NCBI GenBank assembly: GCA_034509755.1
Contig: CM067546.1
Span: forward strand, 14,348,970-14,412,969
Source of the DNA: Anisodus tanguticus
Taxonomy: Eukaryota > Streptophyta > Magnoliopsida > Solanales > Solanaceae
Direction: 5' to 3'
DNA: 64,000 bases
Of this stretch, positions 22,697 to 34,272 are shown piece after piece. The notes beneath the pieces are model-generated. The model did not search any database, was not told where the DNA came from, and was given only the letters and a program-made list of their open reading frames with translations. The position numbers were made by a program, and so were the translations under genes. Positions within the stretch are counted from its first letter, which is position 1; the number at the start of each line of letters is the position of its first letter.

Positions 22697-23728
22697 TGCC
22701 CAAGTTGACACCAAGATGAGGGTGACCAATTCTACAAGGACCTGATCGGGGTTGCGAAGTAAAATCCCGAATGCAAACCAAGTAAGGGTGGCCAGAAACT
22801 GTAAGATAGACCCTAGGCTTGAGCTTGGTTGGATCACACAAGTTCTAACGTCCACTCGCACCAAGGGGGAGGGGGTTCCTTAAGAAGACTTAGTTAAGTC
22901 ACAAAGTCTTAACCAAACATACACCAAGGGGAAACCTTAGCTTGGGTTTAACTAGATTACATAGTCCTAGCTTCAACTTACACTAAGGGGTTTAACTCAC
23001 ACAAGAACCAAAGGTCCTCCCGGAGAACCAACTAAGAATAACAACCCTGGGTTGAAAGACTTAGCTTTGTGAGTAAACACTCCAATTTTTATATATAATC
23101 AAACTCTCCTTATTTACAATGCCCTAAGGGTCCTATTTATTTTAGTAAATTGACCATTCTATAAGATAAATTAAAAGACACAAACTACATGTAAACTTTC
23201 GGCCAAGTGTGGATAAATGGGAACGGGTTTTGGCTTTACCTGGTGACCAAGGGTGTTTCAGACAAACCAAGACAATGGGAAAGGTCTTGGGTTTTCTTGT
23301 GGACAAATGATGAACCCAATCCTTTCATACCCCCTTTGTGGATCCCATGAAGAAGAATGCATGAACTTGGGCTCTTCATAAATGTCATCTTCTTGGAATA
23401 GGTTTGGAAGCTTCCATTCTTTGTATTTGCTTGATGAACCATTCTACCAATTCTTGATCTTCCCCTTTGTCGATTTTGAAGTCTTCAAGGTAGCCAAATT
23501 CATGAACTAGTTGGTTCATGAATTATCTTCTTGGAAATATTTTATTCTAGATCATTCTTGCCCCTTGTCCTCTTGGCTTGATCACTTCACATAGCCTAAT
23601 CACCTTGTCTTATTACACGACACATTAATGATGTCTTGAGGGGAACTAGAAGTTATTACATGGTTCCCCTATGTCCTAAGGCAATCTAATAGTTAATATA
23701 GGAACTAAAGGAAAACAATAAGCTAACA
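22697..23728 (-). repeat. Possible solo LTR
   Basis: The segment begins TGCCCAAG and ends AGCTAACA on the plus strand (minus strand TGTTAGCT..CTTGGGCA), with TTAA on both sides. Read on the minus strand a TATATATAAAAATTGG promoter-like motif lies at about 23085-23100. At 23728 the protease reading frame of the neighbouring copia element stops abruptly, as expected at an insertion point. No second copy is in the window, so the boundaries are tentative. Confidence 0.3.
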
Positions 23729-24850
23729 TTAATATAGTATATAATTACTATTAGCAATATATGAGGAAACCCCTTCAATGTCTAACATAGGAATCAAAAT
23801 AATATCTCTCGTAATCGAGGGAATAAAATAACAATTATTTAATTCTAGTTTATAACCCTAGGGTAGATCTAATCTATAAGTTCCTACACGCTCAGCATCA
23901 ACTCATGCTCCATTTCCCACGCGTAGGTCAACTTCCCCTGGTCTAACCATCCTGCTGTCAATTAGCCCCTGCACATTATTACAAATATGTGATCCACAAG
24001 CAGTATCCAATACCCAGCAGTGAGAGTTATTCATAGACATTTATCTCAATGACAAACATACCTTTTCCAGCAGAGCCAGAAGCACCTAGTGTTTTATCGC
24101 CCCCTGGAGCAGTGCAGTCTTTCTTCCAATGCCCTTTCTGTTTACAGTTGAGGCATATGTCCTTAGGCAACCTTGACTTCTTTTGAATAGCCCATTTTTG
24201 GTTTCAGAGCTGCGGGTTTGGCACCAACTTTACCCTTCCTCTTATGCATGTTCTTACCCTTAGGCTTGAACCTAGCAGATGAGCTCACCATGAGCACAGC
24301 CTTGCCCTTTGAGGTGGATGATTCATAAGTCTTAAGCATGTTATGAAGTTCTAGAAGCTTCACCTTAGTTCCATTCATGTTGTAATTCATAATGAAGTTT
24401 TCAAATGAACTAGGAAGAGAGTTCAATATTAGGTTGACTGAGACATTTTCAGGAAGCTTCGTTCCAATCGAAGCCAACCTCTCAATCAATCCAATCATCT
24501 TTAAAACATAATCAGACACCTGGCTCCCTTCATTAAGCTTGGACTTGAAGAGATCTCTCATCAGTTCATACTCCATTGTCTAAGACTGTGAAGAATAAAT
24601 ACTCTTCAAATGTTCCAACATCTCATAGGGACCCATGTTCTCATGCTGCCTTTGTAACTCTGTAGTCATAGAGGACAACATAACACATTGTGCCGATGTT
24701 GCATCATCTTGATTCTTCTGATAAGCAGCTTTGTCAAACGTAGCATACTCAACAGACTTCTAATCAGTAATCTTAGGAACAGATGTGTCCAACACATACT
24801 TAATCTTTTCCTACTTTAGAACCAAACGCAAATTTCGCAACTAATCCGGC
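23729..24850 (-). pseudogene. copia gag and partial protease
   Basis: The main open stretch (24576-24163, 137 aa) holds the UBN2 Gag core: MRDLFKSKLNEGSQVSDYVL and LPENVSVNLILNSLPSSFENF, ending in a Lys-rich tail. Upstream MLEHLKSIYSSQS is in the same family but separated by a stop at about 24580. A CCHC knuckle (CLNCKQKGHWKKDC) lies near 24150-24110 in a shifted frame. Protease follows at about 24035 as WVLDTACGSHICN, with D-T-A in place of D-S/T-G, then LNNCYFIPSITRDIISI around 23830. A stop interrupts near 23920. Dead by frameshift, stops and active-site change. Confidence 0.8.
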
Positions 24851-24958
24851 GAGTGAATAGTTTTTGATTTATTGTTTTTTTTTTCAAAAATCAGTTGAAA
24901 CAAATTAATCCATCTAATTGTTATTAAATATTATCACATAATCATTAAACCAGCCCCG

Positions 24959-24970
24959 GCTCTGATGCCA
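24959..24970 (-). other. Primer-binding site of the truncated copia element
   Basis: On the minus strand TGGCATCAGAGC, one mismatch from the initiator tRNA-Met site, one base away from the LTR end. It fixes the orientation and the inner LTR boundary. Confidence 0.85.
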
Positions 24971-24971
24971 C

Positions 24972-26508
24972 TGTAGGATTTTATTCGGTCATGAACACAA
25001 TGTTCGCACATCGAAAGTTAAAAATTTACCCAATAATGAACGGGTATAGTAATCTAATGAATGTCAAAGCATAATCAGGAATACTTACAAGTCTTTGTAT
25101 GCTGGATTCACAACTATGTTATCCACGCGAGTTGTCTCTCCAATTGCAAGTTCTAACTCCAGTGTATTTATCTAACGAAGAACGCTAGAAATTCTTTTGT
25201 TAGAAGAGAGAAAGTAATTCAAGACTCTAAATCTTGAATCCTCTGTTTTGTCTGACTGACTAACTAATTATGGGGTTTGTGTTTTTTATATAATAGGTAA
25301 AGGGAAAAACCTAAACCTAAAAGGAGTACAAAAGACTAATCAGGCCCAAATACTTTCTTTAGGTTTTCATCCAAGCCCCTTTATTATATTAACATATTTA
25401 ATTAAGTCCAAAATCCAATCTTGACTTAATTAAATAATTTCCATCAAATAGAAATATATTCCATAATTATTATAAACTAAATATTTCGGTTCCTAACCGG
25501 ATATTTAATACTTTCTCAATACACTCTTAGATGGAAAAGACAATTGCATATAGTGTGACCCTATAGGCCTTCACATATCGACATTAATCTAATTAAGGTT
25601 CATACGAAACTCCTAGACGACTTCGTATGACGAACTCAATATGTGAAGTACGTTTACACGAATCCAGCAAACTTTACCTTTATGTGGAATAATAAAATCC
25701 TTTCATTCATGACACACTCGATTAAGCTTAGAATTTGTCAAGTGTCTATCTAAATGGCTTAATCACTTTATCTCATCTTTATTAGTCGACAACTAGACCA
25801 TATTCAAAATATGTCTCTTGCATTGGCCAATGACTTCATTCGACCTAATATAGAGAAGTTGAGTGTTCTTTCGAATTTTCAATCGAGGAATGAATCCTAT
25901 TCTTGGCTCAACTACTGCCTTTGTTTACATCGTAATCCACCCAACTCAAGCCGTATCTACCCCATAAGGAGTGCAAGCTTTGAACTTGGTCAAAGTACAT
26001 CATTCTGCAAACAAGGCATGTATTGACCTCAAGTTGAAAGACTTTTATATCCCACATGCCGATAACACTATAGACATGTATAACAAATAGTTTATCGGCA
26101 TGGTGTACCAATACTCTCCAAAGTATCCATGTGTCCATCACGAATAACAATTACCCGTAGACGTGAGACTCACTACATTCTCTAAGAATGTGATGCAGAC
26201 AACATGTCGACTTATAACAGATCATCGATATCCCATTCTCGATGATCATTAGTCGAGGCAATTTTGAGAGTTAGACTTTATCATTAATATCTCACTCTAT
26301 CAATGACAACGCCAACTCAAGGGAGCACATATATGAATAATTGCAAACAATCAAACAATAATTCAATAACTTCAAATGCCATAAATATTAATCATTAATA
26401 ATATAAATGTGTTCAAGTACATTTGTCCATAATTAGGATTGTCTCTAGGACACATATACTTTTACAACATTCTTTGAATCCTAATTGCACATAACATAGG
26501 ATCTTACA
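24972..26508 (-). repeat. 5' LTR of the truncated copia element
   Basis: 1537 bp, TGTAGGAT at 24972 to TCTTACA at 26508 (TGTA/TACA ends). A minus-strand TATTATATAAAA motif at about 25287-25298 is a plausible promoter. No partner LTR is in the window. Confidence 0.75.
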
Positions 26509-27238
26509 CCAATTTAAGAGGAGAGAATGATTTTCTTCTCTGTTGGCTTTCTAATCAACGGTCGTAGAGATTTAAATTTTACAATTTATAAAATACAAAA
26601 TTTATTTGATCAAACAAATAAGAAATTTTATGATTTTTTTCTCCAATACTTTCCACGCATCGCGCGAATACTATACTAGTATTACTTATACCAGCATAAC
26701 TCTAATCAGCTACCAAACTACCCCTAAATTTGTAATCCATTGTTTTCTTTGTTTGGTTATGCTAACTAATCTAGGATGCTTTCACGGTTTAAAACTGACT
26801 CTCAGAGTGTTCTAATCACTCTTCTTCTTCTTCTTTTATTTATTTATTTCCATCCTTTTTTCGCTTTCATTTTCTTCTAATGTTTTCCTTTAACTATAAT
26901 TTGAATCTGGCGGGTATTATTAGATGTAGATTACTCATATTTTTATATGACTTTCTTTTTATTTATTTGGAGTGTTTTACCTGGTGACTAAACTTTTTGG
27001 TCTCGTTTGATCATACATTTTGGTTTTAAAACTTGAAGTAATATTTGGAAATTATTTCATATTATACTTATTATTTCAACTTCAAACTTTAATAATAAAA
27101 TTTAAGATTTGAAAAATAGATATTAGGAATTTTTCGAATTTTCACACAAAACAAGTTTGTTTTCATGTCCAAATATAACTTCATCTCCTAAATATCTTTT
27201 TTTATCATTTCAGTTTTAAATGCTACTCTTTTTTAAAA
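26509..27238. other. AT-rich spacer, no gene seen
   Basis: No open frame of interest. Around 26690-26735 the sequence reads ..CAGCTACCAAACTACCCCTA, resembling the outer end of PIF/Tourist- or hAT-type MITEs, but I could not find a matching opposite end. Confidence 0.5.
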
Positions 27239-27243
27239 ATCTC

Positions 27244-27533
27244 TGAAAGAAATAGTCCCTTGATTATTTTCATTAATGAATGAGTATATATACAATTTAC
27301 ACTTTCCATAATATGAAAAATCCTATTCCTATTCTATTCCCAAAACCCTATTCTATTTGTACAAGAATACTATAATTATGGTAAGTGTACAATGCTTAAT
27401 TAATTACAACTAACATATTACAATTATGGCTATACTCGGTTTATGGGTATACATGGTTTATCTTGTCAATCTGTGATATACATGGTATACACAAGGCAGT
27501 GTATATACTGTGTATATCACGGTATACTTACCA
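27244..27533 (-). repeat. 3' LTR of the 5.07 kb copia element
   Basis: 290 bp copy of 32021-32310. Several of its differences are TG or CA where the other LTR has CG, the pattern of decay of methylated cytosine. It contains the inverted repeat 27473-27490 / 27501-27520. Confidence 0.93.
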
Positions 27534-27539
27534 CACCCC

Positions 27540-30500
27540 ACAGTCATAGCGGACAGTCCTCGTACGCTGAGACTGTCCCTAAAATCTTCAAAGAAAACCG
27601 AGGGAAGACCTTTAGTAAAGATGTCTGCAATTTGATATCTGGAAGGGACATGGCAAACGCGTACTTGTCCACGAGCTACCTTTTCTCGAACAAAGTGGAT
27701 ATCCATCTCGATGTGTTTAGTGCGCTGGTGTTGAACCGGATTACCAGAAAGATAGATGACACTAATATTATCACAATAAACCAAGGTAGCTTTCTGAATG
27801 TGACAATGAAGTTCTAAGAGAAGATTACATAACCAACATGATTCAGAGACCACATTGACAACCCCACGATACTCGGAATCCGCACTAGAGCGTGACAACG
27901 TAGAATGTCGCTTCGCAGACTATGAGACCAAGTTATCTCCAAGAAACATACAATAGCCAGACGTGGAGTCCGCGTCTGGTATCTGGACAACCACCCCAAT
28001 CAGCATCCATATACGAGACAAGTGTAGAAGCCGACGACGGATAAAGATGCAAGCCATAGTCAAATGTTCCCTGGATGTAGCGGATAATGCGTTTGAGCGC
28101 ATTCATGTGCTTAATCCTAGGATCATGCATAAACAAACATACTTGTTGTACGACATATGTAATATCCGGTCTCGTGAAAGTAAGATACTGAATAGCTCCG
28201 GCAAGGCTACGATAGTAGGTAGGATCCTCGTAAGGTGAGCCAACCGCAACACCCATTTTGGGTTTAGTATCAACAGGAGTGGAAGTAGACTTACACAAGG
28301 ACATACCTGCCATCTCAATTATCTCAGCGGCATACTTCCGTTGTGATAAGAATAACCCACCTGCATGACGAGTGACAACAATCCCCAAGAAGTAACTCAA
28401 GGGCCCCAAGTCTTTCATTGTAAACTCAGAACTAAGCAGTGTCATGATAGACTTGCGGAAAACATCAGACGAGGCAGTCAAGATAATATCATCCACGTAT
28501 AATAGAATATAAGTCAGGGAAGTACCACGACGATATATGAATAATGAATTATTAGACATGTTGTGAGAAAACTCAATCGACGAACAAAGTCTGTAAATCT
28601 CTTATACCAAGCTCGTGGGGCCTACTTAAGCCTATACAAGGACTTTTTCAATAAACAAACATGATAAGGATATTTGGGGTCTCGAAAACCCAAGGGCTGA
28701 TGCATGTAAACGGTCTCCTTAAGATCACCATGTAAGAAAACATTCTTCACATCTAACTGATGAATGGGCCATGCCTTAGAAAGAGCCAGACTGAGAACAA
28801 TGCGAATGGTAGCCGGTTTGACCACCAGACTAAATGTCTCACCACAATCCACGCCAACCTGCTGAGTTTTACCATCACATACAAGACGAGCCTTATGCCT
28901 TGCAAAAGTTCCGTCAGAATTATCCTTATGAGTAAAAATCTACATAGATCGAATAATATTAACACCAGAAGGACGGGGCACCAACTCCCACGTCTTATTT
29001 TCAATAAGAGCATTATATTCATCGTTCATAGCCAATTTCCAATTCGGGTCATTTAATGTAGACACTGGATTACGGGGTAGCGGGGATTCAAGAATATTAG
29101 AATTAAGGTAAAAATGTCTCTTCGGTTTAAAAATACCTCTTTGACTACGAGTAACAGACCCTTGACTCGAGGTGGAAATGGGTGGATCCGGGGTGAAATC
29201 TGAACAGTGATGGACTGGCCAGCAGACTGGGAATAGTAGCTGGGTCAGAAGCAGATCGTGAAGCAGAAGTAGTTTCGGTATTGGGCTGGGCAACCGGCCC
29301 AATAGCCGAAACTAGGGTAGAAACAGTGGGTCCAGCGGGAGTGAGCCCGGTGGTGGATAGTATGTGCAGGACAAATCCGATAAATGGTGGATAATATATG
29401 GGGAGACCTCGTCGTCTAAAAATTATACGAACTAGGCCCGGGACTACTCACTTTAGCAAACGGAAATTAGGTTTCATAAAAAATAATGTGGTGACTAATT
29501 ATGATTTTATTGGACGATAAATCAAAACATTTGTAACCCGATGGATAACCCAAAAACACATAAGGGGTAGAATGAGTTTGAAGTTTGTTAATTGTAGTTG
29601 ACGGAAATAGTGGATAACATAAGCACCCAAATACCCTAAGATGTGAATATGAAGGAGTCTTATTATAGAGGAATTTAAGAGGGGATGAATATGCCAATCA
29701 TTTGGTAGGAAGTATGTTAAGAAGATAAGTAGCCATTTGTAGAGCATGATGCCAAAAGGAAGGGGGTACAGAAGCATGGACCAATAAAGTTCGGACAATA
29801 TTATTGATGGTACGAATTTTTCGTTCGGTCTTCCTATTTTGCGAGGACGTATAAGGACAAGAGAAACGAAAAACTATGCCATTAGCATCACAAAAATTTC
29901 GAAACAACCCATTATCATATTCTTTGCCATTATCACATTGAATATTTTTTATTTTCCATTCGAATTGGGTACGGATGAATGCTCTAAATTGTAAGAATGG
30001 GGAAAAAACTTGAGATTTTTTCGCTAACGGAAAGGTCCATAAAAATTAGAATAATCATCCAAAAATATAACATAATAACGATGGCCCACAAGACTTAAAA
30101 TGAGAGATGTCCATAAATCGCTATGAATAATATCAAATGACATTAAAGTACGAGAAGTAGAAGCTACAAATGACAATCTAACATGCTTGCCTAAAGGACA
30201 TGAATGCCAAATTGGAGTACTATGCGTACCCTTACAAGAAATAAAATTATTTTTATGCAAAGAAGAAACAATGGACGACCCAAGGTGACCCAAACGTGCA
30301 TGCCATAAGGCAGAAGCTAGAGCAGCAAAAGTAGATGGCAAGGCTTGACTCGAGGAACTGGATGCGAGCGTGATAGAATAAAGATCTTCCCTACTATTAC
30401 ATCTAATGAGAGATATCCCCGTCTTGAAATCCTTCACAGAAAATTCAAAACGATCAAAATTAACAGAAACTCAATTATCAAGGGTGAATTTAAGGACATA

Positions 30501-30720
30501 CACCAATTTTTTAATTAAGTTAGGGGCATGAAGGGCGTTTTTCAAAACAAGAGGTGGATGTGAGATGACAAAGGTGTATGACCGCAATCGCGAATTGGAA
30601 TTGAGTTGCCATTACCAACAATTATGCCACGTTTTTTACTCAAATTGGAATAAGACGAGAGAGTACCTTGGTCGGACGTTATGTGAGAAGTGGCGCCGGT
30701 GTCCATGTATCAATTCACGT
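27540..30720 (-). pseudogene. copia pol: protease, integrase, RT, RNase H (near-complete, decayed)
   Basis: Protease near 30710-30590 keeps MDTGATSHIT (D-T-G intact), one codon after a stop where the family has Trp. Integrase zinc region near 30330-30210 has WHARLGHLG and CPLGKHVRLSF, with one expected Cys replaced. The core follows with FDIIHSDLW, FLDDYSNF, CDNGKEY (second Asp present) and SQNRKTERKIRTI (Glu present), then the C-terminal YNKTPSYSHLRVFGCLCYP (29697-29467). RT covers 29020-27950, including QLDVKNVFLHGDLKETVYM and the YVDD site at 28488-28499 in LLYVDDIILTAS. RNase H (27950-27540) keeps DADWGG, ADSEYR and VYCDN. Roughly six frameshifts or stops separate these blocks, but the catalytic residues mostly remain, suggesting loss of function after insertion. 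Confidence 0.92.
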
Positions 30721-30779
30721 CTAGAGGATTTAACCCAAGTGTATGCATGGCGACCTCAATATCTGTCGGAGTCGGGATC

Positions 30780-31873
30780 GGATGCGGGCCCGTAGCATGG
30801 AAAGCCTGCGGGGGCCGAGGCCCAAGCAGGACTTCCCGTTGTCCAGGCCCAGCAGTGTGCCGAAATCTACTGGGCCTGAAGGGCGGTTGAGAAGCCCACT
30901 GCCCTTGGTACGCTGAAGCAAGAAAATAGGGGTTGTTGGGCCACTGCCCACTGGCCCAGCCCCACTGCCAAGGGGCCCATGGCTAGGACCAGTTAGGCTG
31001 CGGCCCTCCCCCACATTACCGAGGTCCACCGCCACTGTTTTGGCCATCTCCACCACCGCCATTGTTTTGGCCATCTCCACCACCGCCACTATTTTGGCCA
31101 TCTCCACCACCGCCGGTACTACCACGATTGCCACCGCGATTTTTGCCATTATTTTTCCGATTCTTCTTGCCTCCACCGTAAGTACGATTTTGGCCCGAAT
31201 TATCAATAAAACCTTGAGAACTATCGGAGGACGTCAGGGGACTAGCGCCGGTAGCCGTCTTTTTTGCCAAGTCGGCTTTTTCTAACGTGAGCATTGAACG
31301 GGCTTGATAAAAAGGTGGAAGTGAATTACTTTGACGGAGGAGAGCCCCAACGCCATTATAGGTCTCAGATAGGCTTGCAACCATTTGTAAAATAAGACGA
31401 TTATTGGTAATAGGAGCTCCGACATTACAAAGTTGGTCTACTAATTGCTTAAGTCATTTACAATAAGCCGAAACATTCGAGAAATCTTCCATGCTGACTT
31501 GGGAAAATTCCTGCTCAATGGTGACAGTACAAAAGTGTTGGTTATCCTAGAATATATCACGCAATCTATTTCAGGTAGTCATAGCCGTAGTGTCTGGTTC
31601 AATGATCTTCTGTAAAAGGTCGGTAGAAATAGTGGAGTAAATCCACTAAAGGACGGTAGCATCAAGAGTAATCCATAACTGAGGATCCTCCGCAGGAGGA
31701 GGGATAGTGTGAGTAGTTATGTGATGGAGGACTTGATGAGAGATTGCGTGAATTTTGAACAATTCCGCCCACGTCGCATATAGGACGTTTTCCATCTCAA
31801 GAACAATAGGGATGTGGTTCTTGATATTGGAAACAGTAAGGGCAGGATGAAACACGTTCTTCGATGTAGACAT
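30780..31873 (-). pseudogene. copia gag with glycine-rich tail, no zinc knuckle
   Basis: The likely start is ATG at 31873 (MSTSKNVFHPALTVSNIKNH), 148 bp inside the 5' LTR boundary, matching family N-termini. The UBN2 core follows (LWITLDATVL; ISTDLLQ after a stop; FSQVSMEDFSNVSAYC; LPPFYQARSMLTLEKADLAK). The C-terminal third (31200-31016) is Gly/Asn/Lys-rich with in-frame GGGGDGQN repeats rather than a CCHC knuckle; a basic Gly-rich tail substitutes for the knuckle in some copia groups. Three or more stops interrupt it. Confidence 0.85.
31027..31118 (-). repeat. 27 bp in-frame repeat in gag
   Basis: Three units built on TTTTGGCCATCTCCACCACC, the later two exactly 27 bp apart, encode repeated GGGGDGQN-type nonapeptides. 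The period keeps the reading frame. Confidence 0.85.
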
Positions 31874-32008
31874 AACGGAAGAACAATGAGGGATTAGGAA
31901 GAAAATTTGGGAAATGAGGAGGAATAATATTTGGCCGGAATCCGAGAAGGGTCTCGGCATTGGAGCCGAGAGAAATAGAAGCAAGGTAAGATTTTTGTGA
32001 GACCTAGA

Positions 32009-32020
32009 CTTCTGATAGCA
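32009..32020 (-). other. Primer-binding site of the 5.07 kb copia element
   Basis: Minus-strand TGCTATCAGAAG adjoins the 5' LTR, two mismatches from TGGTATCAGAGC. Position is exact for a primer site; the mismatches are probably decay. Confidence 0.7.
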
Positions 32021-32310
32021 TGAAAGAAATAATCCTTTGATTATTTTCCTTAATGAATGAGTATATATACAATTTACACTTTCCATAATATGGAAAATCT
32101 TATTCCTATTCTATTCCAAAATCGTATTCTATTTGTACACGAATACTATAATTATGGTAAGTGTACAATGCTTAATTAATTACAATTAACATATTACAAT
32201 TATGGGTATACTCGGTTTATGGGTATACACGGTTTAGCTTGTCAATCCGTGATATACACGGTATACACAAGGCAATGTATATACCGTGTATATCACGGGT
32301 ATATTTATCA
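32021..32310 (-). repeat. 5' LTR of the 5.07 kb copia element
   Basis: 290 bp, TGAAAGAAAT to TATTTATCA on the plus strand. It carries the more intact version of the inverted repeat at 32249-32296 and lies at the U3 end of the minus-strand element. Confidence 0.94.
32249..32296. repeat. Long inverted repeat in the LTR U3 region
   Basis: Left arm GTGATATACACGGTATAC (32249-32266) and right arm GTATATACCGTGTATATCAC (32277-32296) pair over about 18 bp around a 10-base loop. The same structure, with CG to TG changes, is in the other LTR (27473-27520). Confidence 0.88.
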
Positions 32311-32315
32311 ATCTC

Positions 32316-33317
32316 AACCGGATCATGTTGAAATGCCTACATGCTGTTTAGCTCTTTTTTCCTGGTACTAGTACTAACTAATAGAAGAAACTGCACAAAT
32401 CTAACAACAGAAGTTCAAAATATAACACAATGGCATTGGGAAAATTTGTATGTATTATTATTAGGAAAATAAATAACTTTTCCCCAAGAGAATACTTAAC
32501 AACCATTTTCCTTACGCTATAGAGAGTTACTATATTTTTTGTTTTAATTACTTTAGTGCCCAAGCATTGTTGAGATAATAATTAAGGGATTATTTGGTTT
32601 GGAATATAAGAAAGTTTAAGTTCTCTATTAATAACCAGTCACAAAATGCTATTATGAGTACAGGCGTCTTAGAATTAGTATAACTAAACGAAGAAAAGAA
32701 ATTGATTTAGAATAGTGGACACATACATAAGAGTTTTGCATAGGGTAGGATCATGTTGGGTCCTTTTTAAAATTAAGTTCGTTTTTATTTGATTAATTTT
32801 TTTAAAAAACATTTAGTGCATCAGAAGTTAATTCTTCAGTATTGTAATTTTTATGTTATTAAGGTGAAAGCCTGTAATTGTTATTACTAAACAAAGTTGT
32901 GTGATTTTAATGAAGAAACATAATTATCTGACTTTTTATGAACCCTAAACTATTTATCTAAACTAACTTTTCATCTTTTGTTAAACGTCTGACTTAAATT
33001 TAAATTCCACTAGTGGAATAGTAAAGATATATTTTTTTGAAAGAAATTAGTGACTTTTTATTTTTAAAATATTAAATATTTTGAAACAAAATTAAAGTTA
33101 CTAAAACAACTATTATTTGACAATACTGCAATATTAATTTGATAAAAAGCATCATGTGTCTATTCTGGTATACTGGAAGAAAAATATACCATAATTCTTA
33201 AATAAAATAATAGGAGTAATAAATCTTTCAACAAGCATAACTTTATTGCATGCAACTATTTGTCCCTTTATTGTAAAAAAAAAAAACTATTTGTCCCTTC
33301 TCCCTCGGGGTTAGCTA
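32316..33317. other. AT-rich spacer, no gene seen
   Basis: About 1 kb of strongly AT-rich sequence with short A and T runs and no coding frame or recognisable element. Confidence 0.6.
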
Positions 33318-33325
33318 CTTTTGTT

Positions 33326-34023
33326 TAGAGCCTATGGGCTAGGCTCATTGGGCCGACCCAGCCCAGCCCGTGATTGGATAGGATTGGGCTAAAAAAATTT
33401 AAGCCCATTTGAGAATAAGACTTTTCAGCCAGGCCCAAAAAGGCCTGCTGGTTCATGGGCTTGAGCGAGTTGAGTTGGGTCGGCCTGTGGGCTTGAACTA
33501 TATTGGATATAATATCATTACACCAATAATAAAAAATATGATTAATACTAGCAAAAATACTTTTAAACAACAAACATTAAATCTAACACCCCGTACGCTT
33601 TCACGCCCGGAGCTTACGCTTTTGCGACCAGGACTTATGCTGCAAACTCTAAGGCGTACGCCCAACTGATCTACACATTTCATTTGTGTCCATGAGCGTT
33701 TTTGGTACACCACGCCTCGAGACTCCTCAAAATGCCTTTGAAAACATTGTTTGACTTGATTAACAAATAGTAACACCATGTGATATTGTCTTGTAAATAT
33801 TATATTAGCATTTTTAAATTCAAAATTAAATTTTTAAAAACTATCAAAAAAATTAAAAAAAGATGGATTGGTACAGCCAGGCCCGCAGCCCACACAGTGA
33901 GGGGTTGGGCTGACTGTCTTAAGGCTCAAAAATATAATGGGTCAGCCCAACCTAGCCCGTTAAATTCCAAAATCCACGTGGGCTAGCCCGGATGGGCTGA
34001 GCTAACTCATTTTGATAGCTCTA
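33326..34023. mobile_element. Non-autonomous hAT-type MITE
   Basis: Identical 8 bp CTTTTGTT flanks both ends (33318-33325 and 34024-34031), the duplication size of hAT transposases. Ends begin TAGAGC and finish GCTCTA. Subterminal sequence on both sides is rich in GGGCTAGCCC and GGGCC words in opposite orientation. No transposase is present. A GC-richer block (about 33590-33740, with CGTACGC repeats) in the AT-rich middle could be a captured or inserted fragment. Confidence 0.85.
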
Positions 34024-34272
34024 CTTTTGTTAGTACGTCCAATGACAACGTGGACTGCTACGAAAACGACTCCACTATACTAATGTTTTGTTATATATTA
34101 AAAAAAAAGTTTGGTTATAATATAATTATATTATTAAATAAAATAATTAGCTTTATCCTTTGCGAAAAAAAAACTATTTCTCCATTGGACAACGTGCACA
34201 TCTCGCAGCTATAAAAAAGGCTCTCTAAACCCATGCTAAACCTAGCAGAAAGTAGCCGTCCTCATCGCCATA

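Larger units (their letters stand above)
23729..26508 (-). mobile_element. Truncated Ty1/copia element (5' LTR, gag, protease)
   Basis: On the minus strand: 5' LTR (26508-24972), primer site, gag, then the first part of protease, ending at 23729. Integrase, RT, RNase H and the 3' LTR are absent from the window. It differs in gag, LTR and primer site from the other two copia elements here. Confidence 0.82.
27244..32310 (-). mobile_element. Complete Ty1/copia element with 290 bp LTRs
   Basis: Two 290 bp LTRs (27244-27533 and 32021-32310), about 93% alike by hand count (roughly 20 differences), flanked by identical ATCTC (27239-27243 and 32311-32315). On the minus strand gag, protease, integrase, RT and RNase H follow in copia order, with a primer site after the 5' LTR and a purine tract (CTGTGGGGTG) before the 3' LTR. 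The element is 5067 bp, close to the normal 5 kb. It is the best preserved retroelement in the window, though stops and frameshifts are present. Confidence 0.95.

Noticed and set aside
22433..22864. 143-codon minus-strand open frame
   Set aside because: Sits in a G-skewed block that is open on both strands; Pro/Thr/Ser-rich with no domain, and it crosses into the possible solo LTR.
23884..24971. LTR boundary near 23884 (minus TGTAGGAACT)
   Set aside because: Protease-type coding (LNNCYFIPSITRDIISI) continues leftward past it to about 23729, so it cannot be an element end.
27443..27817. 124-codon plus-strand ORF
   Set aside because: Antisense to the RNase H segment of the minus-strand copia element.
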